DNA from: Oscarella lobularis
Lineage: Eukaryota; Porifera; Homoscleromorpha; Homosclerophorida; Oscarellidae
Assembly (NCBI RefSeq): GCF_947507565.1
Contig: NC_089189.1
Coordinates: 2,232,001 to 2,296,000 of the forward strand
Direction: 5' to 3'
Length of the DNA: 64,000 nt
The position numbers and the translations under genes are program-made. Positions 14,401 to 27,460 of this stretch are shown piece after piece. Under the pieces are notes generated by a model, which did not search any database, had not been told where the DNA came from, and was given only the letters and a program-made list of their open reading frames with translations. Every line of letters starts with the position of its first letter. Position 1 is the first letter of the stretch.

Positions 14401-17400
14401 TATTAAATTTAGGGCCTAAATTTTCATTCTAAGGGCCTAAATAATAAATTGAGGGCCTAAACTTTGATTCTAAGAACCTAAATATTAAATTGAGGGACTA
14501 AAGTTTGATTCTAAGGACCTAAATATTAAATTTAGGGCCTAAACTTTGATTCTAAGGACCTAAATATTAAATTTAGGGCCTAAACTTTGATTCTAAGGGC
14601 CTAAATATTAAATTTAGGGCCTAAACTTCCATTCTAAGGGCCTAAATAATAAATTGAGGGACTAAACTTTGATTCTAAGGACCTAAATATTAAATTGAGG
14701 GCCTAAACTTTGATTCTAAGGGCCTAAATATTAAATTGAGGGCCTAAACTTTGATTCTAAGAACCTAAATATTAAATTTAGGGCCTAAACTTTGATTCTA
14801 AGGGCCTAAATATTAAATTTAGGGCCTAAACTTTCATTCTAAGGGCCTAAATATTAAATTGACGGCCTAAAGTTTGATTCTAAGGGCCTAAATAATAAAC
14901 TGAGGGCTTAAACTTTCATTCTAAGGGCCTAAATAATAAATTGAGGGCCTAAACTTTCATTCTAAGGGCCTAAATATTAAATTGAGGGCCTAAACTTTGA
15001 TTCTAAGGGCCTAAATATTAAATTTAGGGCCTCAACTTTGATTCTAAGGGCCTAAATATTAAATTTAGGGCCTAAACTTTGATTCTAAGGGCCTAAATAT
15101 TAAATTTAGGGCCTAAACTTTGATTCTAAGGGCCTAAATATTAAATTTAGGGCTTAAACGTTCATTCTAAGGGCCTAAATAATAAATTGAGGGACTAAAC
15201 TTTGATTCTAAGGACCTAAATATTAAATTTAGGGCCTAAACTTTGATTCTAAGGACCTAAATATTAAATTTAGGGCCTAAACTTTGATTCTAAGGGCCTA
15301 AATATTAAATTTAGGGCCTAAACTTTGATTATAAGGGCCTAATATTAAATTTAGGGCCTAAACTTTGATTCTAAGGGCCTAAATATTAAATTGAGGGCCT
15401 AAACTTTGATTCTAAGGACTTAAATATTAAATTTAGGGCCTAAACTTTGATTCTAAGGGCCTAAATATTAAATTTAGGGCTTAAACTTTCATTCTAAGGG
15501 CCTAAATAATAAATTGAGGGACTAAACTTTGATTCTAAGGACCTAAATATTAAATTGAGGGACTAAAGTTTGATTCTAAGGACCTAAATATTAAATTTAG
15601 GGCCTAAACTTTGATTCTAAAGGCCTAAATATTAAATTTAGGGACTAAACTTTGATTCTAAGGACCTAAATATTAAATTTAGGGCCTAAACTTTGATTCT
15701 AAGGGCCTAAATATTAAATTTAGGGCTTAAACTTTCATTCTAAGGGCCTAAATAATAAATGGAGGGACTAAACTTTGATTCTAAGGACCTAAATATTAAA
15801 TTTAGGGCCTAAACTTTGATTCTAAGGACCTAAATATTAAATTTAGGGCCTAAATTTTGATTCTAAGGGCCTAAATATTAAATTTAGGGCCTAAACTTTG
15901 ATTCTAAGGGCCTAAATATTAAATTTAGGGCCTAAACTTTCATTCTAAGGGCCTAAATAATAAATTGAGGGCCTAAACTTTGATTCTAAGAACCTAAATA
16001 TTAAATTGAGGGACTAAAGTTTGATTCTAAGGACCTAAATATTAAATTTAGGGCCTAAACTTTGATTCTAAGGACCTAAATATTAAATTTAGGGCCTAAA
16101 CTTTGATTCTAAGGGCCTAAATATTAAATTTAGGGCCTAAACTTTCATTCTAAGGGCCTAAATAATAAATTGAGGGACTAAACTTTGATTCTAAGGACCT
16201 AAATATTAAATTAAGGGCCTAAACTTTGATTCTAAAGGCCTAAATATTAAATTGAGGGCCTAAACTTTGATTCTAAGAACCTAAATATTAAATTTAGGGC
16301 CTAAACTTTGATTCTAAGGGCCTAAATATTAAATTTAGGGCCTAAACTTTGATTCTAAGGGCCTAAATATTAAATTGAGGGCCTAAACTTTGATTCTAAA
16401 GACCTAAATATTAAATTTAGGGCCTAAACTTTCATTCTAAGGGCCTAAATATTAAATTTAGGGCCTAAACTTTGATTCTGAGGGCCTAAATATTAAATTT
16501 CGGGCCTAAACTTTGATTCTAAGGGCCTAAATATTAAATTTAGGGCCTAAACTTTCATTCTAAGGTCCTAAATATTAAATTTAGGGCCTAAACTTTGATT
16601 CTAAGAGCTTAAATATTAAATTTAGGGCCTAAACTTTTATTCTAAAAGCCTAAATATTAAATTTAGGGCCTAAACTTTGATTCTAAGGGCCTAGATATTA
16701 AATTGAGGGCCTAAAGTTCGATTCTAAGGGCCTAAATAATAAATTGAGGGCCTAAACTTTCATTCTAAGGGCCTAAATATTAAATTTAGGGCCTAAAGAT
16801 CGATTCTAAGGGCCTAAATAATAAATTGAGGGCCTAAACTTTGATTCTAAGGACCTAAATATTAAATTTAGGGCCTAAACTTTGATTCTAAGGACATAAA
16901 TATTAAATTTAGGGCCTAAACTTTGATTCTAAGAGCTTAAATATTAAATTTAGGGCCTAAACTTTGATTCTAAGGGCCTAAATAATAAATTGAGGGACTA
17001 AACTTTGATTCTAAGGACCTAAATATTAAATTTAGGGCCTAAACTTTGATTCTAAGGGCCTAAATATTAAATTTAGGGCCTAAACTTTGATTCTAAGGGC
17101 CTAAATATTAAATTTAGGGCCTAAACTTTCATTCTAAGGGCCTAAATAATAAATTGAGGGCCTAAACTTTGATTCTAAGAACCTAAATATTAAATTGAGG
17201 AACTAAACTTTGATTCTAAGGACCTAAATATTAAATTTAGGGCCTAAACTTTGATTCTAAGGGCCTAAATATTAAATTTAAGGCCTAAACTTTCATTCTA
17301 AGGGCCTAAATATTAAATTGAGGGCCTAAACTTTGATTCTAAGGACCTAAATATTAAATTTAGGGCCTAAACTTTGATTCTAAGGGCCTAAATATTAAAT

Positions 17401-20400
17401 TTAGGGCCTAAACTTTGATTCTAAGGACCTAAATATAAAATTTAGGGCCTAAACTTTCATTCTAAGGGCCTAAATATTAAATTGACGGCCTATAGTTTGA
17501 TTCTAAGAACCTAAATATTAAATTTAGGGCCTAAACTTTGATTCTAAGGACCTAAATACTAAATTGAGGGCCTAAACTTTGATTCTAAGGACCTAAATAT
17601 TAAATTTAGGGCCTAAACTTTGATTCTAAGGGCCTAAATATTAAATTTAGGGCCTAAACTTTGATTCTAAGGACCTAAATATTAAATTTAGAACCTAAAC
17701 TTTCATTCTAAGGACCTAAATATTAAATTTAGGGCCTAAACTTTCATTCTAAGGGCCTAAATATTAAATTGAGGACGTGAAGTTTGATTCTAAGGGCCTA
17801 AATAATAAATTGAGGGCCTAAACTTTGATTCTAAGGGCCTAAATATTAAATTTAGAGCCTAAACTTTGATTCTAAGGGCCTAAATATTAAATTTAGGGCC
17901 TAAACTTTCATTCTAAGGGCCTAAATAATAAATTGAGGGCCTAAACTTTGATTCTAAGAACCTAAATATTAAATTGAGGGACTAAACTTTGATTCTAAGG
18001 ACCTAAATATTAAATTTAGGGCCTAAACTTTGATTCTAAGGGCCTAAATATTAAATTTAGGGCCTAAACTTTCATTCTAAGGGCCTAAATATTAAAATGA
18101 GGGCCTAAAGTTTGATTCTAAGGACCTAAATAATAAATTGAGGGCCTAAACTTTGATTCTAAGGACCTAAATATTAAATTTAGGGCCTAAACTTTGATTC
18201 TAAGAACCTAAATATTAAATTTAGGGCCTAAACTTTGATTCTAAGAGCTTAAATATTAAATTTAGGGCCTAAACTTTGATTCTAAGAGCCTAAATATTAA
18301 ATTTAGGGCCTAAACTTTGATTCTAAGGGCCTAGATATTAAATTAAGGGCCTAAAGTTCGATTCTAAGGGCCTAAATAATAAATTGAGGGCCTAAACTTT
18401 CATTCTAAGGGCCTAAATAATAAATTGAGGGCCTAAACTTTGATTCTAAGGGCCTAAATATTAAATTGAGGGCCTAAACTTTGATTCTAAGGGCCTAAAT
18501 ATTAAATTGAGGGCCTAAACTTTGATTCTAAGGACCTAAATATTAAATTTAGGGCCTAAACTTTGATTCTAAGGACCTAAATATAAAATTTAGGGCCTAA
18601 ACTTTCATTCTAAGGGCCTAAATGTTAAATTGACGGCCTAAAGTTTGATTCTAAGAACCTAAATATTAAATTTAGGGCCTAAACTTTGATTCTAAGGACC
18701 TAAATACTAAATTGAGGGCCTAAACTTTGATTCTAAGGACCTAAATATTAAATTTAGGGCCTAAACTTTGATTCTAAGGACCTAAATATTAAATTTAGAA
18801 CCTAAATTTTGATTCTAAGGACCTAAATATTAAATTTAGGGCCTAAACTTTCATTCTAAGGGCCTAAATATTAAATTGACGGCCTAAAGTTTGATTCTAA
18901 AGACCTAAATATTAAATTTAGGGCCTAAACTTTGATTCTAAGGACCTAAATACTAAATTGACGGCCTAAACTTTGATTCTAAGGGCCTAAATATTAAATT
19001 TAGGGCCTAAACTTTCATTCTAAGGGCCTAAATATTAAATTAACGGCCTAAACTTCGATTCTAAGGACCTAAATATTAAATTTAGGGCCTAAACTTTCAT
19101 TCTAAGGGCCTAAATATTAAATTTAGGGCCTAAACTTTCATTCTAAGGGCCTAAATATTAAATTGACGGCCTAAAGTTTGATTCTAAGGGCCTAAATATT
19201 AAATTGAGGGCATAAATTTTGATTCTAAGGGCCTAAATATTAAATTTAGGGCCTAAACTTTGATTCTAAGGGCCTAAATAATAAATTGAGGGCATAAACT
19301 TTCATTCTAAGGGCCTAAATATTAAATTGAGGGCCTAAACTTTGATTCTAAGGGCCTAAATATTAAATTTAGGGCCTAAACTTTCATTCTAAGAACCTAA
19401 ATATTAAATTGAGGGCCTACACTTTGATTCTAAGGGCCTAAATATTAAATTGAGGGCCTAAACTTTGATTCTAAGGACCTAAATATTAAATTTAGGGCCT
19501 AAACTTTGATTCTAAGAACCTAAATATTAAATTTAGGGCCTAAACTTTCATTCTAAGGGCCTAAATAATAAATTGAGGGACTAAACTTTTTTTCTAAAGG
19601 CCTAAATAATAAATTGAGGGCCTAAACTTTCATTCTAAGGGCCTAAAATTTAAATTGAGGGCCTAAACTTTGATTCTAAGGGCCTAAGTAATAAATTGAG
19701 GGCCTAAACTTTCATTCTAAGGGCCTAAATAATAAATTGAGGGCCTAAACTTTCATTCTAAGAGCCTAAATAATAAATTGAGGGCCTAAACTTTCATTCT
19801 AAGGGCCTAAATATTAAATTGAGGGCCTAAACTTTGATTCTAAGGGCCTAAATAATAAATTGAGGGCCTAAACTTTGATTCTAAGAACCTAAATATTAAA
19901 TTGAGGGCCTAAACTTTGATTCTAAGGGCCTAAATAATAAATTGAGGGCCTAAACTTTCATTCTAAGGGCCTAAATAATAAATTGAGGGCCTAAACTTTG
20001 ATTCTAAGGACCTAAATATTAAATTTAGGGCCAAAACTTTGATTCTAAGGGCCTAAATATTAAATTGAGGGCCTAAACTTTGATTCTAAGGGCCTAAATA
20101 TTAAATTGAGGGTCTAAACTTTGATTCTAAGGGCCTAAATATCAAATTTAGGGCCTAAACTTTGATTCTAAGGGCCTAAATATTAAATTTAGAGCCTAAA
20201 CTTTGATTCTGAGGGCCTAAATATTAAATTTAGGGCCTAAACTTTGATTCTAAGGGCCTAAATAATAAATTGAGGGCCTAAACTTTGATTCTAGGGACCT
20301 AAATATTAAATTTAGGGCCTAAACTTTGATTCTAAGAGCCTAAATATTAAATTTAGGGCCTAAACTTTGATTCCAATGGCCTAAATATTAAATTTAGGGC

Positions 20401-23400
20401 CTAAACTTTGATTCTAAGAGCCTAAATATTAAATTGAGGGCCTAAACTTTGATTCTAAGGGCCTAAATATTAAATTGAGGGCCTAAAGTTCGATTCTAAG
20501 AGCCTAAATAATAAATTGAGGGCCTAAACTTTCATTCTAAGGGCCTAAATAATAAATTGAGGGCCTAAACTTTGATTCTAAGGGCCTAAATATTAAATTG
20601 AGGGCCTAAACTTTGATTCTAAGGGCCTAAATATTAAATTGAGGGCCTAAACTTTGATTCTAAGGACCTAAATATTAAATTTAGGGCCTAAACTTTGATT
20701 CTAAGGGCCTAAATATTAAATTTAGGGCCTAAACTTTGATTCTAAGGGCCTAAATATTAAATTTAGGGCCTAAACTTTGATTCTAAGGGCCTAAATATTA
20801 AATTTAGGGCCTAAAATTTGATTCTAAGGGCCTAAATATTAAATTTAGGGCCTAAACTTTGATTCTAAGGGCCTAAATATTAAATTGAGGGCCTAAACTT
20901 TGATTCTAAGGACCTAAATATTAAATTTAGGGCCTAAACTTTGATTCTAAGGGCCTAAATATTAAATTTAGAGCCTAAACTTTGATTCTGAGGGCCTAAA
21001 TATTAAATTTAGGGCCTAAACTTTGATTCTAAGGGCCTAAATAATAAATTGAGGGCCTAAACTTTGATTCTAAGGGCCTAAATATTAAATTGAGGGTCTA
21101 AACTTTGATTCTAAGGGCCTAAATATTAAATTGAGGGCCTAAACTTTGATTCTAGGGACCTAAATATTAAATTTAGGGCCTAAACTTTGATTCTAAGAGC
21201 CTAAATATTAAATTTAGGGCCAAAACTTTGATTCCAATGGCCTAAATATTAAATTTAGGGCCTAAACTTTGATTCTAAGAGCCTAAATATTAAACTGAGG
21301 GCCTAAACTTTGATTCTAAGGACCTAAATATTAAATTTAGGGCCAAAACTTTGATTATAAGGGCCTAAATATTAAATTTAGGGCCTAAACTTTGATTCTG
21401 AGGGCCTAAATATTAAATTTAGGGCCTAAACTTTGATTCTAAGGGCCTAAATATTAAATTTAGGGCCTAAACTTTCATTCTTAGGGCCTAAATATTAAAT
21501 TGACGGCCTAAAGTTTGATTCTAAGGGCCTAAATAATAAATTGAGGGCCTAAACTTTCATTCTAAGGGCCTAAATATTAAATTGAGGGCTTAAACTTTGA
21601 TTCTAAGAGCCTAAATATTAAATTGAGGGCCTAAACTTTGATTCTAAGGGCCTAAATAATAAATTGAGGGCCTAAACTTTCATTCTAAGGGCCTAAATAT
21701 TAAATTGAGGGCCTAAAGTTTGATACTAAGGGCCTCAATAATAAATTGAGGGCCTAAAGTTTGATTCTAAAGGCCTAAATATTAAATTGAGGGCCTAAAC
21801 TTTGATTCTAAGGACCTAAATATTAAATTTAGGGCCTAAACTTTGATTCTAAGGGCCTAAATATTAAATTTAGGGCCTAAACTTTGATTCTAAGGGCCTA
21901 AATATTAAATTTAGGGCCTAAACTTTCATTCTAAGGGCCTAAATATTAAATTGAGGGCCTAAAGATCGATTCTAAGGGCCTAAATAATAAATTGAGGGCC
22001 TAAACTTTGATTCTAAGGACCTAAATATTAAATTTAGGGCCTAAACTTTGATTCTAAGGACCTAAATATTAAATTTAGGGCCTAAACTTTGATTCTAAAA
22101 GCTTAAATATTAAATTTAGGGCCTAAACTTTGATTCTAAGAGCCTAAATATTAAATTTAGGGCCTAAACTTTGATTCTAAGGGCCTAGATATTAAATTGA
22201 GGGCCTAAAGTTCGATTCTAAGAGCCTAAATAATAAATTGAGGGCCTAAACTTTCATTCTAAGGGCCTAAATAATAAATTGAGGGCCTAAACTTTGATTC
22301 TAAGGGCCTAAATATTAAATTGAGGGCCTAAACTTTGATTCTAAGGGCCTAAATATTAAATTGAGGGCCTAAACTTTGATTCTAAGGACCTAAATATTAA
22401 ATTTAGGGCCTAAACTTTGATTCTAAGAGCCTAAATATTAAATTTAGGGCCTAAACTTTGATTCTAAGGGCCTAAATATTAAATTTAGGGCCTAAACTTT
22501 GATTCTAAGGGCCTAAATATTAAATTTAGGGCCTAAAATTTGATTCTAAGGGCCTAAATATTAAATTTAGGGCCTAAACTTTGATTCTAAGGGCCTAAAT
22601 ATTAAATTGAGGGCCTAAACTTTGATTCTAAGGACCTAAATATTAAATTTAGGGCCTAAACTTTCATTCTAAGGGCCTAAATATTAAATTTAGAGCCTAA
22701 ACTTTGATTCTGAGGGCCTAAATATTAAATTTAGGGCCTAAACTTTGATTCTAAGGGCCTAAATAATAAATTGAGGGCCTAAACTTTGATTCTAAGGGCC
22801 TAAATATTAAATTGAGGGTCTAAACTTTGATTCTAAGGGCCTAAATATTAAATTGAGGGCCTAAACTTTGATTCTAGGGACCTAAATATTAAATTTAGGG
22901 CCTAAACTTTGATTCTAAGAGCCTAAATATTAAATTTAGGGCCTAAACTTTGATTCCAATGGCCTAAATATTAAATTTAGGGCCTAAACTTTGATTCTAA
23001 GGGCCTAAATATTAAATTTAGGGCCTAAACTTTGATTCTAAGGGCCTAAATATTAAATTTAGGGCCTAAACTTTGATTCTAAGAGCCTAAATATTAAATT
23101 GAGGGCCTAAACTTTGATTCTAAGGACCTAAATATTAAATTTAGGGCCTAAACTTTGATTATAAGGGCCTAAATATTAAATTTAGGGCCTAAACTTTGAT
23201 TCTGAGGGCCTTAATATTAAATTTAGGGCCTAAACTTTGATTCTAAGGGCCTAAATATTAAATTGACGGCCTAAAGTTTGATTCTAAGGGCCTAAATAAT
23301 AAATTGAGGGCCTAAACTTTCATTCTAAGGGCCTAAATATTAAATTTAGGGCTTAAACTTTGTTTCTAAGGACCTAAATATTAAATTTAGGGCCTAAACT

Positions 23401-26155
23401 TTGATTCTAAGGGCCTAAATATTAAATTTAGGGCCTAAACTTTGATTCTAAGGGCCTAAATAATAAATTGAGGGCCTAAACTTTGATTCTAAGGGCCTAA
23501 ATATTAAATTTAGGGCCTAAACTTTGATTCTAAGGGCCTAAATAATAAATTGAGGGCCTAAACTTTCATTCTAAGGGCCTAAATAATAAATTGAGGGCCT
23601 AAACTTTGATTCTAAGAACCTAAATATTAAATTGAGGGACTAAACTTTGATTCTAAGGACCTAAATATTAAATTTAGGGCCTAAACTTTGATTCCAATGG
23701 CCTAAATATTAAATTTGGGGCCTAAACTTTGATTCTAAGGGCCTAAATATTAAATTTAGGGCCTAAACTTTAATTCTAAGGGCCTAAATATTAAATTTAG
23801 GGCCTAAACTTTCATTCTAAGGGCCTAAATATTAAATTGAGGGCCTAAACTTTGATTCTAAGGGCCTAAATAATAAATTGAGGGCCTAAACTTTCATTCT
23901 AAGGGCCTAAATATTAAATTAAGGGCCTAAACTTTGATTCTAAGGGCCTAAATATTAAATTGAGGGCCTAAACTTTGATTCTAAGGGCCTAAATATTAAA
24001 TTTAGGGCCTAAACTTTGATTCTAAGGACCTAAATATTAAATTTAGGGCCTAAACTTTGATTCTAAGAGCTTAAATATTAAATTTAGGGCCTAAACTTTG
24101 ATTCTATGAGCCTAAATATTAAATTTAGGGCCTAAACTTTGATTCTAAGGGCCTAGATATTAAATTGAGGGCCTAAAGTTCGATTCTAAAGGCCTAAATA
24201 ATAAATTGAGGGCCTTAACTTTCATTCTAAGGGCCTAAATAATAAATTGAGGGCCTAAACTTTGATTCTAAGGGCCTAAATAATAAATTGAGGGACTAAA
24301 CTTTGATTCTAACGACCTAAATATTAAATTTAGGGCCTAAACTTTGATTGTAAGGGCCTAAATATTAAATTTAGGGCCTAAACTTTGATTCTAAGGGCCT
24401 AAATAATAAATTGAGGGCCTAAACTTTCATTCTAAGAGCCTAAATATTAAATTGAGGGCCTAAACTTTCATTGTAAGGGCCTAAATATTAAATTGAGAGC
24501 CTAAACTTTGATTCTAAGGACCTAAATATTAAATTTAGGGCCTAAACTTTGATTCTAAGGGCCTAAATATTAAATTGAGGGCCTAAACTTTGATTCTAAG
24601 GACCTAAATATTAAATTTAGGGCCTAAACTTTGATTCTAAGGGCCTAAATATTAAATTTAGGGCCTAAACTTTGATTCTAAGGGCCTAAATAATAAATTG
24701 AGGGCCTAAACTTTCATTCTAAGGGCCTAAATATTAAATTGAGGGCCTAAAGTTTGATTCTAAGGGCCTAAATAATAAATTGAGGGCCTAAAGTTTGATT
24801 CTAAGGGCCTAAATATTAAATTTAGGGCCTAAACATAGATTCTAAGGGCCTAAATATTAAATTTAGGGCCTAAACTTTGATTCTAAGGGCCTAAATATTA
24901 AATTGAGGGACTAAACTTTCATTATAAGAGCCTAAATATTAAATTTAGGGCCTAAACTTTCATTCTAAGGGCCTAAATAATAAATTGAGGGACTAAACTT
25001 TGATTCTAACGACCTAAATATTAAATTGAGGGCCTAATCTTTGATTCCTAGGGCCTAAATATTAAATTGAGGGCCTAATCTTTGATTCTTAGGGGCTGAA
25101 TATTAAATTGAGGGCCTAATCTTTGATTCTTAGGACGTAGATTTTAAATTGAGGTCCTAATCTTCGATTCCAAAGGCCTAAATATAAAATTGAGGACATA
25201 ATCTTCGATTCTTGGGGCCTAAATATTAAATTGAGGACCTAATCTTTGATTCTTATGGCCTAAATATCAAATTGAGGTCCTAACCATCGATTCTTAGAGC
25301 CTAAATATTAAATTGAGGACCTAATCTTTGATTCTTAGAGCCTAAATTTTAAATTGAGGTCCTAATCTTCGATTCTTAGAGCCTAAATATTAAATTGAGG
25401 GCCTAATCTTCGATTCTTGAAGCCTAAATATTAAATTGAGGGCCTAATCTTCGATTCTTGAAGCCTAAATATTAAATTGAGGACCTAATCTTTAATTTTT
25501 AAGGTCTAAATATTAAATTTAGGACCTAATCTTTGATTCTTAGGGCCTAAATAATAAATTGAGGGCCTAATCTTTGATTCTTAGGGCCTAAATATTAAAT
25601 TGAGGGCCTAATCTTTGATTCTTAGGGGCTGAATATTAAATTGAGGGCCTAATCTTTGATTCTTAGGACGTAAATTTTAAATTGAGGTCCTAATCTTCGA
25701 TTCCAAAGGCCTAAATATAAAATTGAGGGCATAATCTTCGATTCTTGGGGCCTAAATATTAAATTGAGGACCTAATCTTTGATTCTTATGGTCTAAATAT
25801 CAAATTGAGGTCATAACCATCGATTCTTACAGCCTAAATATTAAATTGAGGACCTAATCTTTGATTCTTAGAGCCTAAATTTTAAATTGAGGTCCTAATC
25901 TTCGATTCTTGAAGCCTAAATATTAAATTGAGGACCTAATCTTTGATTTTTAAGGTCTAAATATTAAATTTAGGTCCTAATCTTTGATTCTTAGGGCCTA
26001 AATAATAAATTGAGGGCCTAATCTTTGATTCTTACGGCTAAATATTAAATTGAGGGCCTAATGTTTGATTCCTAGGGCCTATATTTTAAATTGAGGTCCT
26101 AATCTTCGATTCTTAGGGCCTAAATATTAAATTGAGGACCTAATCTTTGATTCTT
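2454..26155. repeat. Main satellite A array, 41-bp monomer, about 578 copies
   Basis: Uninterrupted head-to-tail array of a 41-bp monomer, reading AAATTGAGGGCCTAAACTTT then GATTCTAAGGGCCTAAATATT. Two subtypes are clear. A1 (CCTAATC...TTCTTAGGG, often TTCGATTC) occupies about 2,454-4,110 and 25,030-26,155, with two islands near 5,060-5,430 and 6,836-7,190. A2 (CCTAAACTTTGATTCTAAGGG) fills the rest. Common A2 variants are CTTTCATTC for CTTTGATTC, AATTTAGG for AATTGAGG and AATAATAAATT for AATATTAAATT. GGGCCTAAA occurs twice per unit, 21 bp apart, suggesting the monomer began as a dimer of a unit of about 20 bp. Indels are rare: a 4-bp insertion near 10,735 and a 1-bp loss near 15,340. Confidence 0.97.
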
Positions 26156-26907
26156 AGGGCAATTGAGTTCAACCCCTAATCATTGACTCATAAGGAAGGG
26201 AGACGGCCTAAGGCAATTGAGTTCAACCCCTAATCATTGACTCATAAGGAAAGGAGACGGCTAAGACAATTGAGTTCAACCCCTAATCATTGACTCATAA
26301 GGAAAGAAGACGGCCTAAGGCAATTGAGTTCAACCCCTAATCATTGACTCATAAGGAAAGGAGACGGCCTAAGGCAATTGAGTTCAACCCCTAATCATTG
26401 ACTCATAAGGAAAGGAGACGGCCTAAGGCAAATGAGTTCAACCCCTAATCATTGACTCATAAGGAAAGGAGAATGCCTAAGGCAATTGAGTTCAACCCCT
26501 AATCATTGGAATGAAAGGAGACGGCGAAGACAATTGAGTTCAACCCATAATCATTGACTCATAAGGAAAGGAGACGGCTAAGGCAATTGAGATCAACCCC
26601 TAATCATTGACTCATAAGGAAAGGAGAAGGCCTAAGGCAAATGAGTTCAACCCCTAATCATTGACTCATAAGGATAGGAGAAGGCCTAAGGCAATTGAGT
26701 TCAACCCCTAATCATTGACTCATAAGGAAAGGAGATGGCCTAAGGCAATTGAGATCAACCCCTAATCATTGGAAGGAAAGGAGACGGCGAAGACAATTGA
26801 GTTCAACCCCTAATCATTGACTCATAAGGAAAGGAGACGGCCTAAGGCAATTGAATTTAACCCCTAATCATTGACTCATAAGGAAAGGAGACGGCCTAAG
26901 GGAATTG
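26156..26907. repeat. Satellite B, 54-bp tandem repeat (right block)
   Basis: About 14 units of the same 54-bp satellite as at 1,650-2,453 and in the same orientation. The junction with satellite A is abrupt: ...GATTCTTAGGGC passes into AATTGAGTTCAACCCC, within sequence the two satellites share (GGC, AATTGAG). Units are as diverged as in the left block. Confidence 0.92.
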
Positions 26908-27330
26908 AATTCAACCTCTAAACATCGATTAATAAGGGCGAGAGACAGCCTACGGTATTTGAATTCAACCTCTAAACATCGATTAATAAGGGGGCTAGAG
27001 ACAGCCTACGGTAATTGAATTCAAACTCTAAACATCGATTAATAAGGGCGAGAGACAGCCTACGGTAATTGAATTCAACCTCTAAACATCGATTAATAAG
27101 GGGGCTAGAGACAGCCTACGGTAATTGAATTCAAACTCTAAACATCGATTAATAAGGGCGAGAGACAGCCTACGGTAATTGAATTCAACCTCTAAACATC
27201 GATTAATAAGGGGGCTAGAGACAGCCTACGGTAATTGAATTCAAACTCTAAACATCGATTAATAAGGGCGAGAGACAGCCTACGGCAATTGACTTCAACC
27301 TCTAAACATCGATTCATAAATAAAGGGGAT
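26908..27330. repeat. Satellite C, alternating 54/56-bp dimer related to B
   Basis: Roughly eight units alternating between 54 bp (CAACCTCTAAAC...AAGGGCGAGAG) and 56 bp (CAAACTCTAAAC...AAGGGGGCTAGAG), so the true period is about 110 bp. Unit for unit it aligns to satellite B (AATTGAATTCAACCTCTAA against AATTGAGTTCAACCCCTAA; GACAGCCTACGG against GACGGCCTAAGG). It ends in unique sequence at about 27,330. Confidence 0.9.
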
Positions 27331-27388
27331 ATTTAGTACGGTAGGGGAGTACTCGGGTTGGAAGAAGGAATAAAGTGAATTTACTTTT

Positions 27389-27460
27389 GTGAGAGGGCAG
27401 GCGATTCAGCCCATTCAAACCCCTGGAGCCTGACCTATTAATGTCAGGCAACCCTCTCAC
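27389..27460. other. 72-nt imperfect palindrome with two perfect stems
   Basis: The outer stem is GTGAGAGGG (27,389-27,397) with CCCTCTCAC (27,452-27,460). The inner stem is GCCTGAC (27,428-27,434) with GTCAGGC (27,443-27,449) over an 8-nt loop. It lies 60 bp from the satellite edge. Length and outer stem recall a tRNA, but no T-loop TTCRA sequence or anticodon arm can be placed. The rest of 27,331-27,781 shows no gene and is AT-rich. Confidence 0.6.

Noticed and set aside
1650-27330. Evenly spaced repeats as a possible CRISPR array
   Set aside because: There are no unique spacers: the repeats are contiguous satellite monomers in a eukaryotic genome.
27389-27460. tRNA gene
   Set aside because: Only the outer stem fits; no D-loop, anticodon arm or T-loop consensus can be placed.
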